From Candidatus Rokuibacteriota bacterium (GTDB lineage: Bacteria; Methylomirabilota; Methylomirabilia; Rokubacteriales; CSP1-6): a stretch of 64,000 nucleotides of DNA. Of this stretch, positions 14,917 through 22,870 are shown piece by piece (position 1 is the stretch's first letter; every line of letters begins with the position of its first letter). The translations under genes and the position numbers were made by a program. Under the pieces are notes generated by a model that worked only from the letters and a program-made list of their open reading frames with translations, did not search any database and was not told where the DNA came from. The stretch is from NCBI GenBank assembly GCA_016200085.1, contig JACQFL010000028.1, forward strand, positions 1-64,000, in the 5' to 3' direction.

Positions 14917-15729
14917 ATGCACGGAGCTGATGACGTCGCGCGCCGCCGCGCCCACATGCCGGAGGCGACCCACGCCGTCCTCGACCGCCGCTCGCTCGCG
15001 TCGGATCACCGCCGCCTCAACGAGCTCCTCCGGCCCGGCCTCCGCGTGCTCGACGTCGGGTGCGGCACCGGCGCGATCACGCGCGGCGCCGCCGCGGCGG
15101 TCGGCGCGGGCGGGCTCGCCGTCGGCGCCGACGTCAGCGCCACGCTCCTCGGCCGCGCCCGGGCCGCCCACGCGGCGCAGGCCCGCCTGGCCTTCGTGGT
15201 GGCCGACGCCTACGCGCTGCCCTTCCGCCGCGCCGTCGACGTCGTGACCGCCGCGCGGATGCTCCAGTGGCTGGCCCGTCCTCTCGACGCGCTGCGCGCG
15301 ATGAGCGAGGCCGCCGCGCCGGGCGGCGCCGTGCTCGTCCTCGACTTCAACCACGAGCGGGCCGCGTGGGAGCCTCGGCCACCCGAGTCCTTCCGGCGGT
15401 TCTACGCCGCCTTCCTCGGCTGGCGCGCGGGGGCCGGCATGGACAACGCGATCGCCGACCGGCTCGAGAGTCTCTTCGCGCGCGCCGGCCTGGCACGCGT
15501 CACCGTCACCGCGCAGGACGAGACCGCACGGCGCGGGGAGCCCGATTTCGAGGCCCGGGCCGGCATCTGGGCCGACGTCGCGGCCAGCCGCGGACATCAG
15601 ATGGTGGCCGACGGCGCCGTCACCGAGGCCGAGCGGAGCGCGGCGGAGGCGGACTATCGCGCGTGGGTCGGCGCGGAGGCGCGCGAGCACGTCCAGTACC
15701 TGCGCGCGGCGGCAGGCCGCGTTTGTTGA
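14917..15729 (+). CDS. class I SAM-dependent methyltransferase
   Basis: Rossmann-fold methyltransferase. Motif I is VLDVGCGTGAITRG (about residues 44-57); the acidic residue after beta-2 is in VGADVSATLL; the post-I region is VVADAYALPF; and AAPGGAVLVLDF marks the strand-4/5 region. The C-terminal third, with ARAGIWADVAASRGHQ, resembles small-molecule (UbiE-like) methyltransferases. The substrate cannot be told from sequence. The ATG at 14917 gives 270 residues; an in-frame ATG at 14956 is an alternative. It sits 8 bp after the UPF0182 gene and 32 bp before a membrane glycosyltransferase gene. Confidence 0.82.
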   Translation: MHGADDVARRRAHMPEATHAVLDRRSLASDHRRLNELLRPGLRVLDVGCGTGAITRGAAAAVGAGGLAVGADVSATLLGRARAAHAAQARLAFVVADAYALPFRRAVDVVTAARMLQWLARPLDALRAMSEAAAPGGAVLVLDFNHERAAWEPRPPESFRRFYAAFLGWRAGAGMDNAIADRLESLFARAGLARVTVTAQDETARRGEPDFEARAGIWADVAASRGHQMVADGAVTEAERSAAEADYRAWVGAEAREHVQYLRAAAGRVC

Positions 15730-15761
15730 CGGTTCCGGCCCGGCCGAAGTACTTTCCGTGG

Positions 15762-17207
15762 ATGCGCCGCCAGCCCGGGCGTCCCTCGTGGCGGTTCGCC
15801 CTCGTCGCCCTCGCCGCCGTCGTGGTCCTCGGCTTCAACTTCGGAGCGCGCGGGCTCCTGACCAACGACGACACCCGATTCCCGGTGATGGCCCGCGACG
15901 TTCTCGTCAACGGCCACTGGCTGCTGCCGGCGCTGCCCGACGGCAAGCCCCACCTCGTCAAGCCGCCGCTCGTGGTCTGGCTCATCGCGCTCGCGTCCTG
16001 GCCCGCCGGCGCCGTGAGCGTGCGCACCGCGGTGCTGCCCTCGCTGCTGGAGGCGATCGGCGTGGTGCTCGTGACGTACGGGCTCGGCCGCCGGCTCTTC
16101 GGCGGCGACGCCGCCGTCGTCGCCGGCCTCACCGTGTCGACCACCGTCGGCATCTACTCCATGGCGCACTCGTCGATGCCGGACATGGCGCAATTGCTGG
16201 CCGTGATGGGCGCGATGCTCGCCTACGTCGCCTCGGGATTCGGACGGCGCCGCGGCGGGCTGGTGGCGTTCTACGGTCTCATCGGGGTCGGCTCGCTGGC
16301 CAAGGGCGCGGCCGGATTCCTGCCGCTCGCGATCGCGCTCGCCGACACCCTCACGAGCGAGGGCACGCGCGGGCTCAAGCGCCTGGTGTCGCTTCCGGGC
16401 TTCATCCTGCTCGCCGCGCTCGCGGTCCCCTGGTGGATCGTGGCCGCGGCCTCCGGCGGGCAGGATCGCTTCGTCGGGGGCGTCGTCTACAACGATCAGC
16501 TCTTCTGGTACTTCCTCCGCGAGTCCTGGGGCTGGCGGACGTTCCTGGAGCCGCTCGGTCACGCCCTGGCCATCCTGGTGCCGTGGGTGCTGGTCCTGCC
16601 GTTCGCGGCGCGCCGGGCGCTGCGCGAGGACGATCCGGAGACCGCGCGACGGACTCGGCTCCTGCTCGTGTGGCTGGTCACGGTGTTCGTGTTCATGGCC
16701 GTCTCGGGCAACCAGCGCGAGCGCTACTACCTGCCGCTGTGCCCCGCCGCCGCGCTCCTCGTCGGCTGGTGGTACTCGACGCTCGCCTGGCGCGCGCGCG
16801 CCCGGGGCTTCGCGGCCGCGTGGGTCGTGGTGGTGGCCGTCGGCGCCGTGGCCGTCAAGGTGCACACGCCGCGCTTCAATGCGACCACGGACCTGAGCGC
16901 GGTGCGGGCGGTGCTGGCGCGGGCGCCGGCGCCGCTCTACTCGACGGACGTCCCCGAGCTCGTCCTGTCGTTCAACCTGGACCGCCCGGTCCTCATCAAC
17001 CCGAGCTACCGGGCGTTCGAGCGGATGGTGCGCGAGGGCAAGCCGGGCTACCTGATCATCTCCGACCGGGTGCTCGCCACCCAGGCGGGCGACACGTGCA
17101 TGAGCCGCGTGGCGCGCGGGCTGGCGACGCGGCGCGAGTTCACCATGCTCGATCCCAAGGGATGCGGGGCGCGGGCCTCGTCGCCCGGCGCGCCCCGGTC
17201 GGGGTAG
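15762..17207 (+). CDS. ArnT/PMT-like membrane glycosyltransferase (GT39-type)
   Basis: Polytopic membrane protein of the dolichyl-phosphate-mannose/ArnT superfamily, which transfers sugars from polyprenyl-phosphate carriers on the outer face of the inner membrane. After the first membrane segment comes the acidic catalytic loop (LLTNDDTRFPVMARDVL), then HLVKPPLVVWLIAL and about ten more hydrophobic helices, with a soluble C-terminal tail from about residue 380. The ATG at 15762 gives 481 residues. Acceptor and donor are unknown; the LPS export genes make a lipid A or glycan decoration role plausible, but that is inference. Confidence 0.8.
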   Translation: MRRQPGRPSWRFALVALAAVVVLGFNFGARGLLTNDDTRFPVMARDVLVNGHWLLPALPDGKPHLVKPPLVVWLIALASWPAGAVSVRTAVLPSLLEAIGVVLVTYGLGRRLFGGDAAVVAGLTVSTTVGIYSMAHSSMPDMAQLLAVMGAMLAYVASGFGRRRGGLVAFYGLIGVGSLAKGAAGFLPLAIALADTLTSEGTRGLKRLVSLPGFILLAALAVPWWIVAAASGGQDRFVGGVVYNDQLFWYFLRESWGWRTFLEPLGHALAILVPWVLVLPFAARRALREDDPETARRTRLLLVWLVTVFVFMAVSGNQRERYYLPLCPAAALLVGWWYSTLAWRARARGFAAAWVVVVAVGAVAVKVHTPRFNATTDLSAVRAVLARAPAPLYSTDVPELVLSFNLDRPVLINPSYRAFERMVREGKPGYLIISDRVLATQAGDTCMSRVARGLATRREFTMLDPKGCGARASSPGAPRSG

Positions 17208-17217
17208 GGCGGCCGCC

Positions 17218-19119
17218 ATGTGCGGGGTGACGGGATTCGTGAGCCACCGGGGCCTGGCCGATCCGCGGGCGACCATCGAGCGGATGACGGCGACGCTCGT
17301 GCACCGCGGGCCCGACGACCAGGGGATCCACGTCGACGGCCCCGCCGCGCTCGGGGTGCGGCGCCTGTGCGTGATCGACCTCGACACGGGGCACCAGCCG
17401 GTCTCGAACGAGGACGGCACGGTCTGGGTCGTCCAGAACGGCGAGATCTACAACTTCGGCGCGCTCCGCGACCGGCTCCAGCGCCTCGGCCACGTCTTCC
17501 GCACGCGCTCCGACACCGAAGTCATCGTGCACGCCTGGGAGGAGTACGGGGAGGACTGCGTCGCGCATCTCGACGGGATGTTCGTCCTGGCCGTCTGGGA
17601 CAGCCGGCAGCGCACGCTGCTGCTGGCGCGCGACCGCATGGGCGAGAAGCCGCTCTACTACCACGCCGGCCACGAGGCCTTCGTCTTCGGATCCGAGCTG
17701 CGTGCGCTCCTGCCCCATCCCGCCGTGCCGCGCCGGCTCGACCTCACGAGCCTCGCGCGCTACCTCGACTTCGAGTACGTGCCCGCGCCCCACGCGATCC
17801 TGGCCGGCGTCGAGAAGCTGCCGCCGGGCCACGTGCTCACCATCAGTCCCGGGGGCAAGCCGCACCTGGCGCGGTACTGGGACCTCGCCTTCGCGCCGGA
17901 TCGCTCGCCGAGCGAGCGCGAATGGCAGGAGGCACTGCTCCACCAGCTCGAGGCCTCGATCCAGAGCCAGCTGGTGAGCGACGTGCCGCTCGGGCTCTTC
18001 CTGAGCGGGGGGGTCGACTCGAGCGCCATCGTGGCCCTGGCCAGCCGCGCGCTGACGGGCCGGCGCGTGAAGACCTTCAGCCTGGGCTTCCCGGAGGCGA
18101 GCTACGACGAGCGCCCGTTCGCGCGGGCCGTCGCCGCGCGCTGCGGCACGGCCCACACCGAGGTGGACTTCTCGGCGGCCGACGCGGTGACGCTGCTCGA
18201 GCGCGCGGGCGACCTGCTCGACGAGCCGCTGGTGGACGGATCGTTCCTGCCCCTCTACCGCCTCTCCCAGGCCGCGCGCCGCGAGGTGACGGTGGTGCTG
18301 AGCGGCGACGGCGGTGACGAGCTCTTCTGCGGGTATCCCACCTTCCAGGCCGACCGCGCCGCGCGCCTGGTGCAGCGTCTGCCGCGCGCGGTCCAGACGG
18401 CCGCCGCCCGCGCGGTGAGCCGGCTCAAGCCCTCGCCGCGCTACGGCAGCGTCGAGTCGCTCCTCAAGCGGTTCTTCCGGGCGCTGCCGTACCCCCCGGA
18501 GATCCGCACGCAGCTGCTGCTGGGCGGGCTCACCCCGCCCGAGCGCACGGCCTTGCTCTCGCCGGCGGCCCGCGCGGCGTGCGAGAGCCTGCAGCCGTAC
18601 GAGGAGCTCACGGCGAGCGTGGCCGGGCTGCCCGGCGTCGGGCCCCTGGAGGCGCTGATCTACCAGCACTGCAAGTACTACCTGGCCGACCAGAACCTCG
18701 TCGCCGTCGACCGCGCGAGCATGGCCTGCGGCCTCGAGGTGCGCGCGCCGTTCCTGGATCGCCCGCTCGTGGAGCTCGCGGGCCGGATGCCGTCGAGCCT
18801 GAAGCTGAAGGGCTGGACGACGAAGCACGTCCTCAAGGAGGCCCTGCGCGGGCAGGTCCCCGACATGGTTCTCAAGCGTCGCAAGCAAGGCTTCGGCGTC
18901 CCGCTCGGCGTCTGGATGCGCGGCCCCCTGCGCGAAGCCCTCGAGGCCCGTCTGGCGCCCGGGCGGGTCGCACGCCTCGGCCTCTTCGACCCCGCCACCA
19001 CCCAGCGCCTGATCACCGAGCACGTCTCGGGCGCCCGCGACCACCAGAAGATCCTCTGGAGCCTCCTGATGTTCGACGCCTGGCGCGAGCACTACCTGCC
19101 GGGCGAGCGGTGGACGTGA
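17218..19119 (+). CDS. asnB: glutamine-dependent asparagine synthetase
   Basis: Makes asparagine from aspartate with glutamine as nitrogen donor, or performs an AsnB-like amidation in polysaccharide pathways. The nucleophile Cys2 follows the initiator (MCGVTGF), and the glutaminase domain has RGPDDQG and VVQNGEIYNF. The synthetase domain has the PP-loop SGGVDSS from residue 263, then SGDGGDELFCGYP and the C-terminal RAPFLDRPLVE. The full length is 633 residues. It is the last plus-strand gene before a convergent minus-strand gene, and it ends 3 bp before a long inverted-repeat element. Confidence 0.93.
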   Translation: MCGVTGFVSHRGLADPRATIERMTATLVHRGPDDQGIHVDGPAALGVRRLCVIDLDTGHQPVSNEDGTVWVVQNGEIYNFGALRDRLQRLGHVFRTRSDTEVIVHAWEEYGEDCVAHLDGMFVLAVWDSRQRTLLLARDRMGEKPLYYHAGHEAFVFGSELRALLPHPAVPRRLDLTSLARYLDFEYVPAPHAILAGVEKLPPGHVLTISPGGKPHLARYWDLAFAPDRSPSEREWQEALLHQLEASIQSQLVSDVPLGLFLSGGVDSSAIVALASRALTGRRVKTFSLGFPEASYDERPFARAVAARCGTAHTEVDFSAADAVTLLERAGDLLDEPLVDGSFLPLYRLSQAARREVTVVLSGDGGDELFCGYPTFQADRAARLVQRLPRAVQTAAARAVSRLKPSPRYGSVESLLKRFFRALPYPPEIRTQLLLGGLTPPERTALLSPAARAACESLQPYEELTASVAGLPGVGPLEALIYQHCKYYLADQNLVAVDRASMACGLEVRAPFLDRPLVELAGRMPSSLKLKGWTTKHVLKEALRGQVPDMVLKRRKQGFGVPLGVWMRGPLREALEARLAPGRVARLGLFDPATTQRLITEHVSGARDHQKILWSLLMFDAWREHYLPGERWT

Positions 19120-19122
19120 GTA

Positions 19123-19279
19123 CTCCCCCGCGGCCGGCGGCGGCCGGGGGTCGGTCGGCGATCCGACTGACTGTCGTCTCCCACGCCGTGTCCGCGCGCC
19201 GCGCCCCACGCGCGCTGACCTCGACGCGTACCCAACGGATCGCTCGACCGACCCCCGGCCGCCGCCGGCCGCGGGGGAG
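19123..19279. repeat. long inverted-repeat element, copy 1 (35-bp perfect arms, conserved core)
   Basis: Arms at 19123-19157 and 19245-19279 are exact reverse complements over 35 bp. Inside them the pairing continues through GCGATCCG and CGGATCGC, interrupted by one unpaired T at 19244. The 87-bp core (19158-19244) starts with CGATCCGACTGACTGT and ends with ACGGATCGCT. The same core ends occur, inverted, in the element at 56123-56275, whose outer arms are unrelated in sequence but also self-complementary. The element lies between the convergent asnB and lptF-lptG genes. Confidence 0.75.
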
Positions 19280-19386
19280 CCGCCAGGCCGTCTCAAGGAC
19301 TCGCCGCAGGTCGTGACAAGCGCCGGCGGCGCCGGCGCCAGCTGTCTCTCACGCGCGTGAGGGTCGTCGCGGACGCGGTGGGGGGC

Positions 19387-19417
19387 ATCGGGGGGAGCGG
19401 CGCTCGCTCCCCCCGAT
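19387..19417. terminator. bidirectional terminator-like hairpin between asnB and lptFG
   Basis: Perfect 13-bp stem (ATCGGGGGGAGCG paired with CGCTCCCCCCGAT) around a 5-base loop. It lies 6 bp past the minus-strand gene's stop and also downstream of asnB, so it can serve both converging transcripts. No T-run is evident. The stretch 19280-19386 holds only smaller GC palindromes such as TCACGCGCGTGA. Confidence 0.7.
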
Positions 19418-19422
19418 CTTGA

Positions 19423-21792
19423 TCAGGTCCGCGCGCGCAGGAAGAGCGAGGAGCCGATGCCCAGGAAGATGACGTTGGCGGTCCAGGCGGCGAGCAGGGG
19501 CGGGAGGAGGTCGGCGCGCGCGAAGGCGCGCGCGGAGTAGTCCACCACCATGTAGCCGGCCATGATGGCGATGGCCAGGCCGATCCCGAAGACCCGTCCG
19601 CTCCGCGGCGATTGGAGCGCGAAGGGGATGGCGACGAGGACCATGATGAAGCTCGTCAGCGGCGAGGCGAGCTTCGCATAGAGGTCGCCGAGGTACTTCT
19701 TCACCGAGAAGCCCGCGGCCTCCAGGTGGGCGATGTACTCGCGCAATTCACGGTAGCTCATGGCCTCGGGCTGCTTCTGGATGTCCGTGAACTCGGTGAT
19801 CCGCTCGGGCAGCTGGAAGGCGACCCGCTCGAAGGGGATCGTGGTCACCTGGCCCCGCGGCCCGATCTCGCGGAAGGCGCCTTCGGAGAGCGCCCAGCCC
19901 CCCTCGCTCCAGCGCGCGCTCCGCGCGTCGAGGCGGTTGACGAGGTGGAACTCGCCGTCGGTCTCGAGGATGGTCACCCCGTACAGCTCGTCGGTCCCCG
20001 GGCTCAGGAGCTCGACCCGGTAGAAGCGCGTGTCCGCGCTGCGGAGCCAGAGGCGCGTGCGGGCGCGCAGGTGGCGCGGGGGCTGGCCGCGGATCTTGAC
20101 CTTGTCCACCTCCTCGCCGCGCTCCTGGAGCGCGGGCAGCACGGTCTCCTGGAAGATGGCGGCGCCCACGGCCACCACGATCGCGAGGAGCAGCACGGGG
20201 GCGCTCACGCGATAGAGGCTGATGCCGGCGGCCTTGAGCGCCGTCAGCTCGTGGTAGCGGCTGAGGGTCAGGTAGAGGAACACGGTGCCGACGAGCATGA
20301 CGATGGGCAGCCCGGCGTAGAGCCCGATGGGCAGCTGGTAGAGGAAGTGCTCGGCGATGTACAGCAGGGGGGGCTTGATGCGCAGGTAGCGGTCGAGGGT
20401 CTGCAGCAGGTCGACGATGACGAAGAGCGCGGCGGCGACGGCCAGCGCGACGCCCAGGAAGGTGAGGTACTGGCGGAGCAGGTAGCGGTCGATCACGTGG
20501 GTGGACTCGCGGCCGGTGGTGGTGAAGCGCTCCTCGCGGCGCGGCCGCCGGCGGGGCAGGCTCTCCCACACGAAGCTCAGGATCCGCCAGGCGACCGTCA
20601 TCGCCGGCGGCCGCCACTCGCGGGCGGTGACGAGGAGCAGCGCCGTCCCGAAGGCGGCGAAGAGCAGGTTCGGCGCCCAGATCGCGAGCGAGACGGGGAG
20701 GTGACCGCTGATCGCCATGCTCTCGAGGGACGTCAGCAGCAGGTAGTAGGAGACGAGGATCACGAGCGTGCCGATCAGCGCGATGCTACGGCCGCCCCGG
20801 TGGGAGTGCACGCTGAGGGGAAACCCGACGAGCGCGAAGACGAGCGCCGCCACCGGGAAGGCGAAGCGCTTCTCGAGCTCGGCCTGGAAGGGCCGGCGGC
20901 TGTAGGGATCGCCGCGGAGCTCGTGGATCTTCGCGCGCAGGTCGCCCGTCGGCAGGTCCCGCTCGGGCTTTTCCAGGCGCGCCAGGGTCCGCAGGGGGGA
21001 CTCCACCGAGAGCGTCATGTCGTAGAGGCTGAACGCGGTGTAGCGGTACCGCCTGGGGCCGGCCGCCCCGCTCGTCACCGGGGTCCGGTCGCTGCCGGGC
21101 ACCGGCGGCGGGTCCGCGGGCGTGACGTCGGCCTCGCTCACGCCCCCGTTGATCAGCCGGAGCGTGATGCGCTGGGTCGCCTCGTCGGTGAGCAGCCGTC
21201 CCTCGCGCGCGATGACGATGCGGGAGAGCCTGGGGTTGCGCTCGTCCGAGACCAGCAGGCCCTTCAGGCCGACCTGCGAGGCGCTGACCTCCTCGACGTA
21301 GATCACGACGTCACCGAACGTCGTGTTGAAGACGCGCTCCTTGAGCCCGCTCGCCGCGCGCGTCTGGAGGATCTTGTAGAGCTGGCGCTGGAACTCGGCG
21401 TTGGCCAGCGGGTTCACCCAGAGGGTCAGCGCGCCGGTGGCGAGCGCGACGGCCACGCCCGCGATCAGGATCGGGCGGAACAGCCGCACCACGCTCAGCC
21501 CCGCGGCCTTGAAGGCGACGATTTCCATGTCGCCGGCCATGCGCCCGCCGGCGAGGAGGACGGCGACGAGCAGGGCCATGGGCAGGGTGTGGGCGAGGAA
21601 CGCGGGGAGCATGAACGCGAGCAGCTGGACGACCAGGTGGAAGGGCACGCCCTTCGTGATGACCAGGTCGGTGAGGTTGTAGATGCGGTCGATGACGAGG
21701 AAGAAGGTGAAGAGGCAGCAGCCCAGCGCGAACGGCGCCACCAGCTCGCGGACGAAGTAGCGGTCGAGGACCCCGACGCGAGGAGGCCTCAT
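19423..21792 (-). CDS. fused LPS export permease LptF-LptG
   Basis: Inner-membrane permease of the LptB2FGC LPS extractor. Two YjgP/YjgQ-type units lie in one uninterrupted 789-codon frame. The first, residues 1 to about 400, begins VLDRYFVRELVAPFALGCCL and has HTLPMALLVAVLLAGGRMA. The second, about 433-789, begins VIDRYLLRQYLTFLGVALA and has QLPIGLYAGLPIVMLVGTVF. Each has the family layout of three N-terminal helices, a periplasmic jellyroll and three C-terminal helices. The linker (about 400-432) is Arg-rich. There is no stop between the units. The only candidate internal start is a GTG at residue 433 without a visible Shine-Dalgarno sequence. The ATG at 21792 matches the normal LptF N terminus. 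LptB is encoded at 5.1 kb. Confidence 0.9.
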   Translation of the reverse strand: MRPPRVGVLDRYFVRELVAPFALGCCLFTFFLVIDRIYNLTDLVITKGVPFHLVVQLLAFMLPAFLAHTLPMALLVAVLLAGGRMAGDMEIVAFKAAGLSVVRLFRPILIAGVAVALATGALTLWVNPLANAEFQRQLYKILQTRAASGLKERVFNTTFGDVVIYVEEVSASQVGLKGLLVSDERNPRLSRIVIAREGRLLTDEATQRITLRLINGGVSEADVTPADPPPVPGSDRTPVTSGAAGPRRYRYTAFSLYDMTLSVESPLRTLARLEKPERDLPTGDLRAKIHELRGDPYSRRPFQAELEKRFAFPVAALVFALVGFPLSVHSHRGGRSIALIGTLVILVSYYLLLTSLESMAISGHLPVSLAIWAPNLLFAAFGTALLLVTAREWRPPAMTVAWRILSFVWESLPRRRPRREERFTTTGRESTHVIDRYLLRQYLTFLGVALAVAAALFVIVDLLQTLDRYLRIKPPLLYIAEHFLYQLPIGLYAGLPIVMLVGTVFLYLTLSRYHELTALKAAGISLYRVSAPVLLLAIVVAVGAAIFQETVLPALQERGEEVDKVKIRGQPPRHLRARTRLWLRSADTRFYRVELLSPGTDELYGVTILETDGEFHLVNRLDARSARWSEGGWALSEGAFREIGPRGQVTTIPFERVAFQLPERITEFTDIQKQPEAMSYRELREYIAHLEAAGFSVKKYLGDLYAKLASPLTSFIMVLVAIPFALQSPRSGRVFGIGLAIAIMAGYMVVDYSARAFARADLLPPLLAAWTANVIFLGIGSSLFLRART

Positions 21793-21814
21793 CGACCTGT
21801 TGTACCATAGGCGG

Positions 21815-22864
21815 GTGAGCCGCCGAGCCCTCGCCTGTCTCATCGCGGTGGCGCACGTGCTCTGCGCCGTCGCCGTCCCGCGGGCGGCGCCGGCGCCCAC
21901 CCGGCTCGAGCGCTTCCGCGAGCTCGCGCTGTCGCAGCTCGACACCGCCCAGGCCTTCGAGGCCGACCCCTCCGGCGAGTCCTATCGCGAGATCTACGCG
22001 CTGCTGGACGACGAGGTGGTGGAGAGCCTCGGGAGCGGGGGCGTCTTCGCCTCGCCGGAGTTCCTGCGCGAGCGCCTCGACGGCTTCGCCGAGGCGTGGG
22101 GGGGGGCGTCGCTCACGCTCCACCGCATCGGCGCGCTCACCGTCGGCGCCTTCCACCTCGCGGACGGCCCGGGCGGCGCGAGCGTGCGCGTCTACGGCCG
22201 GCTCGGCGCCGACGCCGCGCTGCTGAGCACGTTCTCCCGTCCGGGCCGGCCGAGCCTCTACCCGTTGTCCCCGGGCCCGGGTGGCCGCGTACAGTTCTTC
22301 GTGACATGGGAGGGCGCGCTCACCGGCCGGGGCACCCGCGCGCTCCGCGTCGACCTGTTCCGCGAGACCGGCGACGGCGTCGCGCCCGCCTGGAGCACCG
22401 CCGACGTCTTTCCGGACGGCCTCGTCGGGCACAGCCTCGTGATCCGCGGCGACGAGGTGCGCGTGCGCTACGAGCTGCACTACGAGGGCTGGACCCCGGG
22501 CTGTGACGGCCAGACCGAGGGCGAGGACGTCTATCGCCTTCAGCCGACGGGCGCCGTGGCGCGCGCGAGCCGCCAGCAGATCAACGCCTGGCACCTCGCC
22601 CTGCGCGCCTCGGTGGGCCGGCTCCTCGCGGCGCTCGAGGCCGGCGATCGCTCTTCGCTGGCCACGCTGGTGCCCGACCGGGCCCTGCGCGAGCGGCTGC
22701 CCGCGCCGCTGGCGGCCGAGCCCGCGTGCGACGCCGCCGACGGCCCGAACCCCGCCGCGGTCTCCATCGCGGCGACGGCGGGCGCGCGGCAGCCGTGGAC
22801 GCTGACGTTCCGCCGCGCCGGCGCCTCCTGGCGGCTGGTGGCCGCGCAGCCGGTGATAGAGTAG
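21815..22864 (+). CDS. secreted protein of unknown function
   Basis: The GTG start gives a 349-residue protein with a signal peptide (about residues 1-24: RALACLIAVAHVLCAVAVPR, cleavage near RAA-PA). The mature part appears to be two globular alpha/beta regions, with a middle section rich in beta strands (GRVQFFVTWEGALTG, DEVRVRYELHYEGWTPGC). The C-terminal part (SWRLVAAQPVIE) looks like an NTF2/DUF4440-type fold, but I cannot name a family. The start codon is only 22 bp from that of the divergent lptF-lptG gene. valS follows after 6 bp, so it probably heads a valS-birA-coaX operon. Confidence 0.7.
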   Translation: MSRRALACLIAVAHVLCAVAVPRAAPAPTRLERFRELALSQLDTAQAFEADPSGESYREIYALLDDEVVESLGSGGVFASPEFLRERLDGFAEAWGGASLTLHRIGALTVGAFHLADGPGGASVRVYGRLGADAALLSTFSRPGRPSLYPLSPGPGGRVQFFVTWEGALTGRGTRALRVDLFRETGDGVAPAWSTADVFPDGLVGHSLVIRGDEVRVRYELHYEGWTPGCDGQTEGEDVYRLQPTGAVARASRQQINAWHLALRASVGRLLAALEAGDRSSLATLVPDRALRERLPAPLAAEPACDAADGPNPAAVSIAATAGARQPWTLTFRRAGASWRLVAAQPVIE

Positions 22865-22870
22865 GCGGCC

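Noticed and set aside
20494..20496. Separate lptG gene starting at the internal GTG
   Set aside because: No stop codon ends lptF before it and no Shine-Dalgarno sequence precedes it, so a fusion is the simpler reading.
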